Assembly: GCA_026018925.1 (NCBI GenBank)
Contig: JAKSZU010000026.1
Coordinates: 13,383,127 to 13,447,126 of the forward strand
Source of the DNA: Tupaia tana
Taxonomy: Eukaryota; Chordata; Mammalia; Scandentia; Tupaiidae
Direction: 5' to 3'
DNA length: 64,000 bases
The translations under genes and the position numbers were made by a program. Shown piece after piece: positions 9,922 to 20,311 of the stretch; within the stretch, counting starts at the first letter, position 1; every line of letters starts with the position of its first letter. The notes beneath the pieces were generated by a model, which was given only the letters and a program-made list of their open reading frames with translations, did not search any database and was not told where the DNA came from.

Positions 9922-10173
9922 TGTTAAGGTTGTTGTTCTTTTTTCTTTTTTTTTGCCATAGGGCACATGCGCTTACCAAAGAGAGAGAGAGAGAGAAAGT
10001 GAGACATCACTTCACAGGGGGAATGGCCACACCGCAATCCCTTCTTCTCCATTCTCTTGGGATTTGGAGCACACATGTATGCACACATGCCTGGTGTGGT
10101 TTTCAGGCTGCCAGGTTTGGGTCGGCCACGTGGAAGCCTAGTGCCCTAACCATCATGCCACCTGCTGTCCCCA
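9922..10173 (-). mobile_element. Form A SINE, inverted, with clear TSD
   Basis: Reversed A element: TTTTGCCATAGGGCACATGC, (GA)n, CACAGGGGGAATGG, and head end CCACCTGCTGTCCCC. The 17-bp repeat TAATATGCTTTATTTTA (9905-9921) recurs with one change at 10174-10190. An open frame spanning 9909-10481 reads through it and is not a gene. Confidence 0.94.
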
Positions 10174-10299
10174 TAATATGCCTTATTTTAAAGAAGTTAA
10201 AGAGTTCTGTGTCCTCTTCTAGACAGCCTTCTCTAAGAGAGACTAGGATTCTGTCATTACCCGTTACAGGGCTTTCAAAAGCAGGGACTAGCTTTGTTC

Positions 10300-10395
10300 C
10301 CATTTTGCAGATGAAGAAACTGAGGTTTGGAGTAAGAAGTGACTTACACAGGTCATACAGCTGGGAAATGGCAGAGCCAGGATTCATGGTACTCG
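10300..10395 (-). mobile_element. MIR fragment, inverted
   Basis: CAGATGAAGAAACTGAGGTT, then ACAGGTCATACAGCTGGGAA and ATGGCAGAGCCAGGATTCAT are the reverse of the MIR core. Confidence 0.8.
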
Positions 10396-11366
10396 ACAGA
10401 CCCCAAGGGCCAGCAAATATAACCTCTACCTTCTCCCACTGTGATGAGGAAACTGGTCAGATGCCTTTCAGTTTTCTCTAATAGTTCTGAGTGACACGTC
10501 CCCATCCTCAGAGATTCTCAGAACCAGGGGCATCTGCTGGTTTGCGCTGTTTGCCTTCATCGGAGCGAGGTGTTCCTTGGCTTGATCTCTGCCAGTCTGA
10601 GTTCTTCCTCTACATAAGCACAGAGACGTTATCTGGGGGCTCTATGAACGTGGTCCAACCAGCTGTGAAGGCACTCTGTAAATTCCTGCTTCCTGTGCGA
10701 CTGTCTCATCTCTGCCTTGAACCCACTGGGCCTTTATGGCATTTACTTCCTCCCCCCCCCCCATTTGGAGCCAATAATATGCTTTGTTGAGAATCAGGCT
10801 TTATAAAATGAAGAAATTATCTGCAAGAACATTGCGTGGTCTCCATTAATGAGTTGGAACTTGATATCAAGTTCTTGATGAAAACAAATCCGCATCCTGA
10901 AGCCCTGTGGTCTGTGCTGCAGCTAGAAAGAAAGCCTTCCTTTTCTTTGTTAAAGCAGAAAGGAGAACCTTCAGAAAATGGCGATTTATGCTGGAAAACC
11001 CTGAAAGACTCTTCACTGAAACCGCGTGAATTGCAGTCTTGTCATTTACAGCTGGAGATACCCTTGTGATCTTTTGTTTTGGGCTTAAAACATTACCTGA
11101 ACCACTCCGTTATCAATCTTACCTAATGATCTCTTTACCTAAAGTACACGGTTACAGACAGACTCCCATTTTGATCCAGGGCAGAGAACATTAATGAAAC
11201 CGGGAGTCTGCAGGATGGAATTGCTTAGCAGTAAGTCTGAAAGGCTGCCTTCCCTAGGTGTCCAAGGTCTAGTTTTTCTTTTCTCTTTTAAACAGATGGA
11301 ATTGTTACAATAATTAAAGAAGCTAAAAGAAGGCATAGAAAGAACTAATGAATATTATTATATAAT
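10396..11366. other. Unique sequence; no gene recognised
   Basis: No repeat family is recognised across most of this stretch. Open frames of 77-99 codons at 10491-10790 and 10836-11069 have no recognisable product and no good splice context. The part at 10800-11080 is balanced in composition and may be conserved noncoding DNA. Confidence 0.35.
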
Positions 11367-11383
11367 CATAATAGGGGAGAAAG

Positions 11384-11570
11384 AGGAGCCGGCAGGTGGC
11401 GTTAAGGCACTGGACTCTCACATGGCTGACTATGGTTCAAATCCCAGATCTGGAGACTTGCTTTCTCACTTTCTCTCTCTCTCGCTCTCGCACTCTCACT
11501 CTCGCTCTCGCACTCTTGCTCTCTCTCTGGTCAAATTTAAAAATTAATAATAGTAACAAAAATTTTAAGT
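11384..11570 (+). mobile_element. Form B SINE
   Basis: Head GGAGCCGGCAGGTGGCGTTAA, then GGTTCAAATCCCAG, GACTTGCTTTCTCACTTTCT, a variable TC/GC run, GGTCAAATTTAAAAATTAAT. Near-identical repeats CATAATAGGGGAGAAAGAG (11367-11385) and TAATAATAGAGGAGAAAGAG (11570-11589) flank it. Confidence 0.93.
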
Positions 11571-11705
11571 AATAATAGAGGAGAAAGAGAGTGATAGGGA
11601 AGGAAGAGGAGAGAAGAAAGGGAAAAGAGAGAACAGATAGAGAGGGAGACAAAGGTGGGGGACAGAGAGAGATTAATTTAATGCACAATTTCAAAACCTT
11701 TGGTG

Positions 11706-11985
11706 AAGGACTAGCAGATGATGTAATGGTTACATCACTGGACTCCCACATAGTTGACCACGGCTCGAGTCCTGGACCTGGCAGCTTAAAATTCATTCCG
11801 GGACTCGGTGACTTAAACTCAAACCAGGTGTGTGTGCATGTGTGCACAAGATCCCGAGAGGAAAATAGAGGAAAAGGGATTGTGGCGTGGCCATCCTCCC
11901 TGGAGGGATGATTTCTCTCTTTCTGTCTGTCTGTCTGGTAATTCACACACCCTATGGCAAAAATCTCTCTAATAAACAAAACAAA
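11706..11985 (+). mobile_element. Form A SINE with internal partial duplication
   Basis: Head GACTAGCAGATGATGTAATG and B box GGCTCGAGTCC. The segment after the head is present twice in altered form (GGCAGCTTAAAATTCATTCC, then GGTGACTTAAACTCAAACC). It ends CTATGGCAAAAATCTCTC. Confidence 0.88.
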
Positions 11986-11988
11986 ACC

Positions 11989-12140
11989 TCATACCAGACA
12001 CATGTGCATGCATGCCCAAAATCCCAAGAGGAGAATGGAGAAGGGATGTGTTGCCTCCCCTCCGGGGGTGATTTCTTGCTTTCTATCCCTCTGGTGAAAG
12101 TACATGCCCTATAGCAAAAAAATCTCTCTTTAAAAAAATG
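11989..12140 (+). mobile_element. Form A SINE, 3' portion only
   Basis: Starts within the body (CTCATACCAGACACATGTGC), then ATGCATGCCCAAAATCCC, CCTCCGGGGGTGATTTCTTG and CTATAGCAAAAAAATCTC. The tRNA-like head is missing. It may be the remainder of a copy into which the preceding SINE inserted. Confidence 0.85.
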
Positions 12141-12160
12141 AATAGATTAAAAAAACCTTT

Positions 12161-12430
12161 TTTTTTTTTTTTGGAGAGGTTTTTTTTCCGCTATAGGGCG
12201 CGTGCGCTCGCCAGACAGACAGAGAGAGACATAGAGACAGAAAGCGAGAAATCACCCCCCAGGGGGGATGGTCACGCCGCAATCCCTTCTCCTCCATTCT
12301 CCTCTCGGGATCTTGGGCACGCACGCACACGCGCCTGGCGTGAGTTGTAAGGCACCGGGTCCGAGACGCGAACTGCGGTCGACTACGTGGGAGTCCAGCG
12401 ACATAGCCATTACGCTAACTGCTGGTTCCC
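12161..12430 (-). mobile_element. Form A SINE, inverted, young
   Basis: Almost consensus: CCGCTATAGGGCGCGTGCGC, GACAGACAGAGAGAGACATA, apex CCCCCCAGGGGGGATGG, and head end CTAACTGCTGGTTCCC. The target repeat TAAAAAAACCTTT occurs on both sides. Many CpGs are kept, which argues for recent insertion. Confidence 0.95.
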
Positions 12431-12900
12431 TAAAAAAAACCTTTGATGAAATGAAAACTGCTTTCTGGGAATGAGATTTTTTGATTTTTCTAGAATCAGG
12501 CCTGGCTGCTTAGGGGTCATCTGACCTCTGACTGACATGCCCTGCCCCTTTGGTAAGCCCCCTACCATAGATTAAATGAAGGTCCTTTAAGTGCCAGCAG
12601 AGGCCGTCTTTCCTCATGGTCAGAAAAAGAACAACAGGGTCTGGCTTCCTTTCAAGTCAATTTGCAGGAGGACCATGTTCTAATATCAAAAAAAAAAAAA
12701 AAAAGGAAGAAAAGGGACACTTTGCTAGGTGAATAACCATGAAATGGCTGCATTTGATGTGATATTTGTGGGCAGTGTAACAGCCCCACCCCTTGCCAGC
12801 CCAGAATGCTCCTGGAACTTCTTTTGAGGTTCAGAGGGGCTTTGGCAACAAGGAGAATGCAGAGTAAGTGGGTCTGGAAACCTAGAGTTAAGCCAAGCTC
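12431..12900. other. Unique sequence; no gene
   Basis: No gene or named repeat seen. A poly(A) run lies at about 12688-12704. Confidence 0.4.
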
Positions 12901-12917
12901 CCATCCCATAAAGTCTT

Positions 12918-13187
12918 TTTTTTTTTTTTTTTTTGGAGAGGGTTTTGCTATAGGGTGCATGCGCTTGCCATAAAGACAGAGAGAGACAGAGAGACAGAAA
13001 GCGGGAAATCACCTCCCCCCGAGCGGATGGCCACGCCGTAATCCCTTCTCCTCCATTCTCCTCTCGGGATCTTGGGCATGCATGCACACGTGCCTGGCGT
13101 GAGTTTTAAGCCACCGAGTCCGGGACTCGAACCGCAGTCGACTACATGGAAGTCCAGCAACATAGCCATTACGCTAACTGCTGGTCC
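12918..13187 (-). mobile_element. Form A SINE, inverted, young
   Basis: Reversed A element with poly(T), TTTGCTATAGGGTGCATGCG, apex CCTCCCCCCGAGCGGATGG and head end CTAACTGCTGGTCC. The 18-bp repeat CCCATCCCATAAARTCTT lies at 12900-12917 and 13188-13205. Confidence 0.95.
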
Positions 13188-13239
13188 CCCATCCCATAAA
13201 ATCTTAACTGCCAACGGCATCCCATGGAGGGAAAAATGG

Positions 13240-13735
13240 AGACTTTGAGGCCAGACTGACCTGGTTTTGAGTGTCAGCTTCTCCCGCAGCTAGCAGTACA
13301 ACTTGACACAGTTTTTCTCTCTTAACCTTAGTTTTCTTATCTGTAAAATGGATGTGATGAGACTAGCAGATGGCATAGCGGTTACGTCACTGGACTCCCA
13401 CATGGTCAACCATGGTTCAGATCCCAGACCTGGTGGCTTGAAAAATCATGCCAGACATGTGTGCATGCATGCCCAAGATCCTGGGAGGAGAATGGAAGAG
13501 ACGGGACTGTGCTGTGGCCATCCTCCCTTGGGGGAAGGGGTGAGTTCTCACTTTCCCTCTCATTGTCTCTGTCTCTGTCTCTCTCTCTGGTGAGTGTACA
13601 CACTCTAAGGTAAAAACCTTAAAAAAAAAAAAAAAGGAGGTGATAACACCTTCCTCTCGGGGTTGTCCGAGGGTCTCAAGATAGTGTTTGTGAGTTATCC
13701 GGCACATTGTGAACCATTCATAAATAGTAGATAAC
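13240..13735 (+). mobile_element. MIR element split by a SINE
   Basis: Left part: GAGGCCAGACTGACCTGG...TTAACCTTAGTTTTCTTATC, TGTAAAATGGATGTGATGA. Right part: GGTGATAACACCTTCCTCTC, GGGTTGTCCGAGGGTCTCAA and a GGCACATTGTGAACCATTCA-like end. The SINE sits in the middle of the MIR core. Confidence 0.82.
13361..13636 (+). mobile_element. Form A SINE inside MIR
   Basis: Head GACTAGCAGATGGCATAGCG, body with ATGCATGCCCAAGATCC, and end GGTAAAAACCTT plus poly(A). Approximate flanking repeat GGATGTGAT / GGAGGTGAT. Confidence 0.92.
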
Positions 13736-13871
13736 AGAACAGACTAACAGGTAGGATGACATTGACTGAGAGGCCAAGATACCATAGACATGAGACTCCA
13801 AAAGAGCAAGACAAAGACCATCTTGAAAGAATCTTCAAGGTAGCTATAGGACATTGAGTCCCTGAATTCTT

Positions 13872-13877
<6 letters not shown>

Positions 13878-13908
<31 letters not shown>

Positions 13909-14144
13909 GAGAGTTTTGCTATAGGGCTTGTGCACTTGCTGGAGACACAGAGAGACAGAAAGTGAGAAATCCCCCCCAGGGGAGTGGACACACTGCAATC
14001 CCTTCTTCTCCATTCTCCTCTTGGGATTTTGGGCATGCATGCACACACACCTGGCGTGAATTTTAAGCCAATGGTTCCAGGACTCAAACCACAGTCAGCC
14101 ATGTGAGAGTCCAGCACCAGAATCACTACATCACCTGCTGGCCC
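13878..14144 (-). mobile_element. Form A SINE, inverted
   Basis: Long poly(T), TTTTGCTATAGGGCTTGTGC, apex CCCCCCCAGGGGAGTGG and head end CACCTGCTGGCCC. The direct repeat TTCTTATCCT lies at 13867-13876 and 14145-14154. Confidence 0.94.
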
Positions 14145-14154
14145 TTCTTATCCT

Positions 14155-15116
14155 CCTTGGGAATATAAACACAAAGTGAAAGGGAAGGAGAGATTCGTGA
14201 AGAAACTTCTTCAGCCACCACTTCTGTGATGTTTTACTTCTGACTCTACAAGGAAGAGATTACTTCATCCTTCACCTCAAAACGTATGAGGAGTAGGCCA
14301 TGGTGGGATTGTTTTAGAGCTGAAGAAGCGACCCTGCAGCTGGGGGACTGGTGGCCTGGTCTCTGACACCATCCTGGAAAATCCAGAGGCCAGAGGAAGG
14401 CTTTGGAAAGTGCATCTGGACAAGGCAGAAAGATGAAGAGCCAGGAAGTGGTGCTTGTCTTCAGGGGTGTGTCAAGAGTGTGTGAAATCCAAGAGCCAGA
14501 TGTAACACCTGAGATCCTGCTCAACAATGATGGGAAAGGAGATTCCAACGCTAGGAGTCTGGGTTGGGTGGACTACTGGTATACCAGCATCTAAGGGAAG
14601 TGGAGAGCTTGTCGAAAACGCGTGAACAGCTGCAAAGTGAGGGCTGCAGTAAGGAACTTCTAAAAAGCCAACCAAAGCGCCTACAGGGGAATGAGCCAGC
14701 TTTAGGCATCTGCTGGACCTGGGAAGAACAGAGCTATCTTAGGATCACACCACTGCTAGAAGAGCTTTTCAGTTTCCTTAATTTTCCTTCTAGTTTTCAA
14801 TGCAGTTAGAAGGCCATCTCTGTGGTAAAGACAGGGGCACGCTTCACATCTCCCTCCCGGCTAGCTAGCCTGAAACCATCCTTTACAGGGTGGGGAGAGA
14901 GACCACTCTTTTCCTTGAGGGAAGGTTGAAGTGTTGCTTAGTATCTTAAACTGATGCTTTTAGCTCCCGAATCGTGACTATTTTGTGACTTAAAGAGACA
15001 GCGAGGCTGGCAATCACCCAAGGGCAAGGCACTGGATACTTTGTATTTACACAAACTCCAGAGAAAAGTTTCCCCCACTGAAAATATTTGAAATGAGGAA
15101 TAAGAGGTGAGAACGA
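14155..15116. other. Unique sequence; no gene
   Basis: No named repeat or credible exon was recognised. Short open frames at 14246-14809 overlap one another on both strands and have no known product. Confidence 0.4.
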
Positions 15117-15371
15117 GGGACCAGCAGATGGTGTAATGGTTATGTCGCTGGACTCCCATACAGTCAACCATGGTTCGAGTCCTGGACCTGGTGGCTTCAA
15201 ACTCATGCTGGGCACATGTGCGTGCGTGCCCAAGATCCTAAGAGGAGAATGGAGGAGAAGAGACTGTGGCATGGCCATCCCCACTGGAGGGTGATTTCTT
15301 GCTTCCTGTCTCTCCGTCTCTCCAGTGAGCTTACGTACCCTATAGATAAAAATCTCTCTTTAAAAATAAAA
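15117..15371 (+). mobile_element. Form A SINE
   Basis: Head GGGACCAGCAGATGGTGTAA, B box GGTTCGAGTCC, body GGGCACATGTGCGTGCGTGC, and end CTATAGATAAAAATCTCTC. Approximate flanking repeat GGTGAGAACGAGG / GGAGAGAATGAAG. Confidence 0.93.
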
Positions 15372-15513
15372 GGAGAGAATGAAGTTGTACTTACGGGTTA
15401 CATTTGTGATGGCTGACATTACGAAGGACAGGATGGAGGCTTCGTGGGGTTCTTGGCAGTGGGCTGGAGTGGACAGAGAGTCCTGTGACTCATTTGTCAG
15501 TTGCCAACTTCAG

Positions 15514-15655
15514 AAACTGCTGGAGTGAGTAGGGTATCCTTGAAACATACCCTGGACCATGACCTTGGTGGTGAGGATAAGCTGGAAGTGGACATCCTAC
15601 AGGAAAGCAGTCAGTGCATTCTCTACACCCCCACCTCCAGAGAGCCTAAAAGCAG
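15514..15655 (+). other. Weak candidate exon (open, splice-like edges)
   Basis: The stretch is preceded by CAACTTCAG and followed by a strong donor AGCAG|GTGAGT. The frame starting two bases in is open for 46 codons up to the donor, with no in-frame ATG. The acceptor has a poor pyrimidine tract, and I recognise no protein. This could be chance. Confidence 0.15.
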
Positions 15656-15689
15656 GTGAGTTTCCTTCCTTCTTGTTGTCTTCTTCTTA

Positions 15690-15948
15690 TTATTAATTTA
15701 TGAGAAGGCACTTGTGCTTGCTGGAGATAGAGTGATAGAGAGACAGAGGGAAAGCAAGAAAGCACCCTCCTCCCTTGGAGCATGGTCATGTCACAATCGC
15801 TTCCCCTCTCTCTCTCCTTCCTTTCAGAATTTTGAGCCCACACAGAGTGTGCCTGGTAGGTTTCTCAAGCTGCCAGGGTCTGGGACTCGAACTATGTGGC
15901 AGGCCATGTGTGATCCAGCCACCTTAACCACCAGGCATAGGTTGGCCC
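15690..15948 (-). mobile_element. Form A' SINE, inverted
   Basis: Reads AGAAGGCACTTGTGCTTGCT, (GA)-rich, CATGTCACAATCGCTTCC, CTGGGACTCGAACTATG and head end AGGTTGGCCC. It is diverged from A, with an extra ATCC in the anticodon-arm region. Confidence 0.8.
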
Positions 15949-16119
15949 TGGCTCTTCTTTTGAGAGGAGGGGACGCCCTATCCCTCAACCTACCTACCTC
16001 TAGAAAAAGTTGGGCTTAACTTGTTGAGTAAAACAGCATATGTTTTATGCTGTTTGTCTTTGCAGATGTTTTTTTTGCATTTTTTTTTAATATGTCCCCA
16101 TGGTTAGCAATGGGGACTT

Positions 16120-16320
16120 TGCAGTTTGACCTGACTTGGGTTCAAATGCCGGGTGATCCATCAACTAGCTGTATGACTCTGGTTAAGTCATTCAGCCTTA
16201 TTTTCCTCACTTGGGATTAATCTCTTAGCATCACAGAGTGCGTGGAATTGGAAAACTTGCGGAGAGGGTTAGCAGGCACGTGGCACATACTATGTCCTTA
16301 ACCAATAACATCAATTATTT
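16120..16320 (+). mobile_element. MIR element
   Basis: TTGACCTGACTTGGGTTCAA, CTAGCTGTATGACTCTGGTT, AAGTCATTCAGCC and CCTCACTTGGGATTAAT follow the MIR order. It ends near GGCACATACTATGTCC. Confidence 0.82.
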
Positions 16321-16507
16321 CCATCGTCATTATATGACTATATAACATGCCTTTCATTGATTTTTAAAACATTGACATAATTTTTACCCTTGTGGAGGAT
16401 ACCAAAGCATGCCTTGTTTTTGCTATCTCCAGGATTGAGGATTGAGAGACTGTCAGTTCATTAGAAGACAGATTTTTTATATCACCTTTTTTTTGGGGGG
16501 AAAAAAA

Positions 16508-16560
16508 GCCCATGTTGGCATTACATACCACACAATGTTGGCATTACACACCACAGCACA
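16508..16560. repeat. 24-bp tandem duplication
   Basis: The unit ATGTTGGCATTACAYACCAC occurs twice in a row with short spacers. It follows a G/A homopolymer boundary (GGGGGGAAAAAAA). Confidence 0.75.
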
Positions 16561-16904
16561 TGAGTGAGTTTGGGATGTACATATACCGCCAAAAGGTGGA
16601 TTCACATTAATCATTAATCAATCTCAGTTCTAATTCTGGACCCAATCTTTATGGGCATTATCTTGAATTGTCACAAGATTCAATTACAGGTGAAGTAAAC
16701 TTGCCATCAGACAGGTGAAGCAGATAGTTTAAGGTCACAGAACAGGCAAGGGGCACCAGAATCAGGACCCAAGACCTGCAATGAGTCTATCGCCCAGTGT
16801 CATGGCAATCAGCCCTAACAAAGTTGGTTAACAAAGAATTCAGGAGGGTTGGTCAATTCATTCATTCATTAATTATCTTGAGATGATTTAAATCCCAAGC
16901 TAAG

Positions 16905-16912
16905 AGCGCGCG

Positions 16913-16943
<31 letters not shown>
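16905..16943. repeat. (GC)n(CA)n alternating tract
   Basis: A perfect GC dinucleotide run of about 16 bases passes straight into (CA)11. It is an alternating purine-pyrimidine sequence. Confidence 0.93.
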
Positions 16944-16967
16944 CACACAAAGAGGATGGGTAGGGGG

Positions 16968-17219
16968 AACAGGGAACAGGTGACATAGTGGTTAAGGCAC
17001 TGGAGTCCCACATGACCAACTATGATTTGGGTCCTAGACCCAGTGGCTTAAAAATTATGCTGGGCATATGTGCATACATGCCCAAAATCCTGAGAGGAGG
17101 CTGGAGGAGAAGGGATTGTGGCGTGGTCATTGCCCTTGAAGGGTTATTTCTCACTTTCCCTCACTCTGTCTCTCTCTGAGGAGTGCACACAACCTATGAC
17201 AAAAACCTTTAAAAAAAAA
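16968..17219 (+). mobile_element. Form A SINE
   Basis: Head GGGAACAGGTGACATAGTGG, body ATGTGCATACATGCCCAAAA, weak apex, and end CTATGACAAAAACCTTT with poly(A). Approximate flanking repeat GGGTAGGGG / AGTAGGTGGG. Confidence 0.88.
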
Positions 17220-17745
17220 AGTAGGTGGGTCATTTATTGGTGTGGGGCAGGGAGGAAGAGGCGAGGAGGCTAGTTAGGGTTAAAGACCCATCCATGCTGC
17301 CTAGCCTCATTCTCACAGACCCTGCAGGAGGCTCTCCAACTCTCGCCTTTTTTTCATTCCTTATAAGGATGCCAGACACGCGTTTTCTCAAATGCCTTGG
17401 TACCTGTCAACAAGCATTGCTTCCTGAGTTTTGAGACGCTTCTTATAAAAGGTCTAAAAATATCAAAGACGCACTTTGATTAGTGGAGGACGGGCTCAGC
17501 TAATAGTAACAGCAACCCAGGCGACAGTCAGATGCTAATTGCCTTGGGGGCATTTTCTTCAAGGACTCTTGGAAACGAAACATTTCAGTCACGTTACCCT
17601 TTGGGCTGCCTTTTCCTGGGTGCATACGAAAATAATCAACACGAGAGTCGTCGTCTCTGGAAATGTCAGTATTTCAATGTTTTAATTCTTGCTATTTGGG
17701 GGCCATTGGCTTTGATCCTGAAGTGGAGATATTAAAAGATAACGT
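17220..17745. other. Unique sequence, possible conserved element
   Basis: No repeat recognised. The part at 17430-17740 has several homeodomain-like and TCF-like words (CTTTGATTAG, GCTAATTGCC) and kept CpGs. No gene was recognised. Confidence 0.35.
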
Positions 17746-17925
17746 GGAATGAGCACTTCTTATGGGGCCAGGGGTTTTTCCTTAGCTTGATGCCATTGAT
17801 CCTCCCAACGGCCTGTCTCAATAGGAGACAGGAATGGTTATTATTTCCATGTGCGAGAAAAGGAAACCGAGGCACAGGGAGTCACTTGTCCCAGCTCACA
17901 AAGCAAGTATTAGCATGGGGTTTCC
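17745..17925 (-). mobile_element. MIR element, inverted
   Basis: GATCCTCCCAACGGCCTGTC, then GAGACAGGAATGGTTATTAT, AGGAAACCGAGGCACAGGGA and GTCACTTGTCCCAGCTCACA are the reverse of MIR. Confidence 0.82.
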
Positions 17926-18169
17926 ATTTATGGAGCACTCAGCATGTGCTGGGGATGGGGTTGTGAATAAGTCATCTGTGACCTCTGCCCTGCTGGGATT
18001 TACAGATGAGAGGGATGTGTTGGTTTACTCAGAACTTGGAGCTATCCTTGGTCCTGAGAACAGAGACTAGAGAGTAGAGACCGTCTTCCCAGGGCCAGTC
18101 TCCCTGTGAGGCTCTGGGACGGAATCACAGGCAAGGCCTGGTCACCTTCCTCCAAGATCTCCAACTCAG

Positions 18170-18429
18170 AGGCCAGCAGATGGCGTAGCAGTTACGTTGC
18201 TGGACTCAAGACACGGCCGACCACGGTTCGAGTCCCAGGCCCGGTGGCTTGAAACTCACACTGGGCATGTGTGCATACATGCCCAAGATCCCAGGAGGAG
18301 AGTAGAGGAAGAGGGATTATGGTGTGGTTATCCTCTCCGAGGCAGTGTGTGTGTGTGGTTTCTCACTTTCTCTCTCTCTCTCTCTCTCTTTCAGAGTACA
18401 AGTGCCCTCGGGCAAAAACCTCTATTTAA

Positions 18430-18430
<1 letters not shown>
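18170..18430 (+). mobile_element. Form A SINE with GA-repeat tail
   Basis: Head GAGGCCAGCAGATGGCGTAG, B box GGTTCGAGTCC, body GGCATGTGTGCATACATGCC, and end CTCGGGCAAAAACCTCT. A GTGTGTGTG run replaces part of the apex. The tail is a long (GA)n. Confidence 0.9.

Positions 18431-18432
<2 letters not shown>

Positions 18433-18481
<49 letters not shown>
18433..18481. repeat. (GA)n microsatellite
   Basis: About 24 GA units directly after the A SINE tail. Confidence 0.93.
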
Positions 18482-18482
<1 letters not shown>

Positions 18483-19185
18483 AATTGCCAAGTCTAGTGG
18501 TGAGATAAGACAAATAAACAAGTAATTATGATGCAGAGTATTTTCTGTAGAAAATAAAAAATCCAGTGGGTCAAAACCTGGATTCAGAGCCAATCTATTT
18601 AACTCGATATTTACCTAAATTATGCAGCCCAATTAAGCTGTTTATGATTATCAACATCTCAGACACACACAGCCCAGAACCTCATTCCTCATTAGCTAGG
18701 CTTGTCTTCCTCTCCTTTTATCTAGTGGGTCTTGGCAGTGTATTGACCCAGGATCAAAATATGCCTTCCTTAGAAATGTGACTCTAATTAGAAATGGCTT
18801 ATAAATCTTCATTGAAATGAGCATTATTTAGCAAGATGAGTCTAAACTACATACAGAGTTTTTTTTTTTTTTTCTTTTTTCTTCCTTTCCCCATTCTTAT
18901 CTGTATGTCTTTGCCAGAAACGAGCTAGCATATTTTAGCAAGGGCTAAAGAAAATGCAAATGTCCTTGTCTGTGGTCACAGGCAGTCACATTCTTGTTTG
19001 CATTGCCTACAGCTAAAATTAGTACTTTCGCTTCTCCTGATAGAGACTTTTTGAAAATATTTCTTTAAAAATCACACCAACAGATGCCTCTTTTAGAGAG
19101 CTATCTGTCTTCCACCCCTGCTTGCCACCACCTCCCAGGCTCATCCTGAGCCCAGCTATTTGGTTCCTAGATCCTAACTCCATCA
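18482..19185. other. Unique sequence; possible conserved element
   Basis: No repeat recognised except a T-rich run near 18855. Around 18560-18840 there are AT-rich homeodomain-type words (CCCAATTAAGC, TCTAATTAG). No exon was identified. Confidence 0.35.
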
Positions 19186-19189
19186 TCTG

Positions 19190-19360
19190 CTTCTCTGAGT
19201 GTCTCTGAGAAGGTTAGAAAACCTCTCGAAGCCCCAGTTTCCTCATCTCTAAAATTAGGAGTTAGGGTAGCACCTGCCCACAGGATTGAGGAGATAATTT
19301 TATTAATATATGCACAGTACACGGCTCACCATAGACACTCAATAGCCATCATTTTGCTCT
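19190..19360 (+). mobile_element. MIR element
   Basis: GAGAAGGTTAGAAAACCTCT, AGCCCCAGTTTCCTCATCTC, GGAGGAGATAATTTTA-type and GCACAGTACACGGCTCACC follow the MIR plus-strand order. Confidence 0.75.
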
Positions 19361-19399
19361 CTAGAGTCATGCAGCAACAAGGGAACCCTGAAATTTCCA

Positions 19400-19530
19400 G
19401 ATTAGATGCCCTGCTTCTGCAGATGAAGATGAAGAAAGCAGAGAAGTGAAGTGGTTTATCCAGGTCACACAGCCAGGTAGAGAGAGAGCTTAGAACCAGG
19501 CCTTCCAGGCAAGGGCTGAGCCTGCTCTGC
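19400..19530 (-). mobile_element. MIR element, inverted
   Basis: GCAGATGAAGATGAAGAAAG, TTATCCAGGTCACACAGCCA and GCTTAGAACCAGGCCTTCC are the reverse of MIR. Confidence 0.72.
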
Positions 19531-19960
19531 CACCGTTAGGCGTTCTGGAAACATCTTGCCACAGAAAACCAGTCAGGATGTGGCTTTTTCAGGTGAGGTC
19601 TTGACAGGTAGCTCTGAGCTATTCTCTTCAAAGTTCCCGCCTAGACTGCACGCTCCTCTTTCTTTTTGAAGCAGGGTTGATTTGGCTTTAATACTAATTA
19701 ATGGCTGCCTATGAGACAAGAGAGCCTTAGGAAACTCTAGCCACTCACCCAGGTGTTAACTGTGCATTTATTCTCTGCAGGTCTTGATAGTTACTGAGGA
19801 TAGAGCAATAAGCAAAGCTGACATGTTTCTTGCTCCCGAAGAGTTTATAGTTTGCAAGGGAAGGCAGTGTTATAAAGAGGAAGTTCCTGTTGCACAGGAA
19901 GCACGTGACCTGGGTTGGGAGGTGGTGGTCAGGGAAGGTTTCTATCAAGAAATGACATCC

Positions 19961-20217
19961 AGGGGGCCACCAGGTGGCATAGTGGTTAAGGCACTGGACT
20001 CCCACTACGGCTGACCACGGTGTGAGTCCTGGACCTGACAGCTTGAAACTCACGCTAGGTGTGTGTGAGTGCATGCCCAAAATCCTGAGAGGAGAATAGA
20101 GGAGAAACGATTGTGGTGCAGCAATTTCTCCCGTGGGGTGATTTCTCACTTTCTCTGTCTCTGTCTCTGGTGAGTACATGTGATTTATAGCAAAAATCTC
20201 TCTCTCTAAAAAAAAAA
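19961..20217 (+). mobile_element. Form A SINE inside L2
   Basis: Head GGGGGCCACCAGGTGGCATAG, body GTGTGTGTGAGTGCATGCCC, end TTATAGCAAAAATCTCTC and poly(A). The direct repeat GAAATGACATCCA / AAAATGACATCTA lies at 19949-19961 and 20217-20229. Confidence 0.93.
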
Positions 20218-20252
20218 AATGACATCTAACCTGACACTAAAGGAATTAGGTG

Positions 20253-20285
20253 TGGTGTGTGTGTGTGTGTGTGTGTGTGTGTCTG
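20253..20285. repeat. (GT)n microsatellite
   Basis: About 16 GT units in the L2 stretch, not inside a SINE. Confidence 0.9.
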
Positions 20286-20311
20286 TGTGAAATAGAATAT
20301 GTTCTAGGAGG

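Noticed and set aside
9909..10481. 190-codon open frame, plus strand
   Set aside because: It runs straight through an inverted SINE, its target repeats and a MIR; the translation is repeat-derived.
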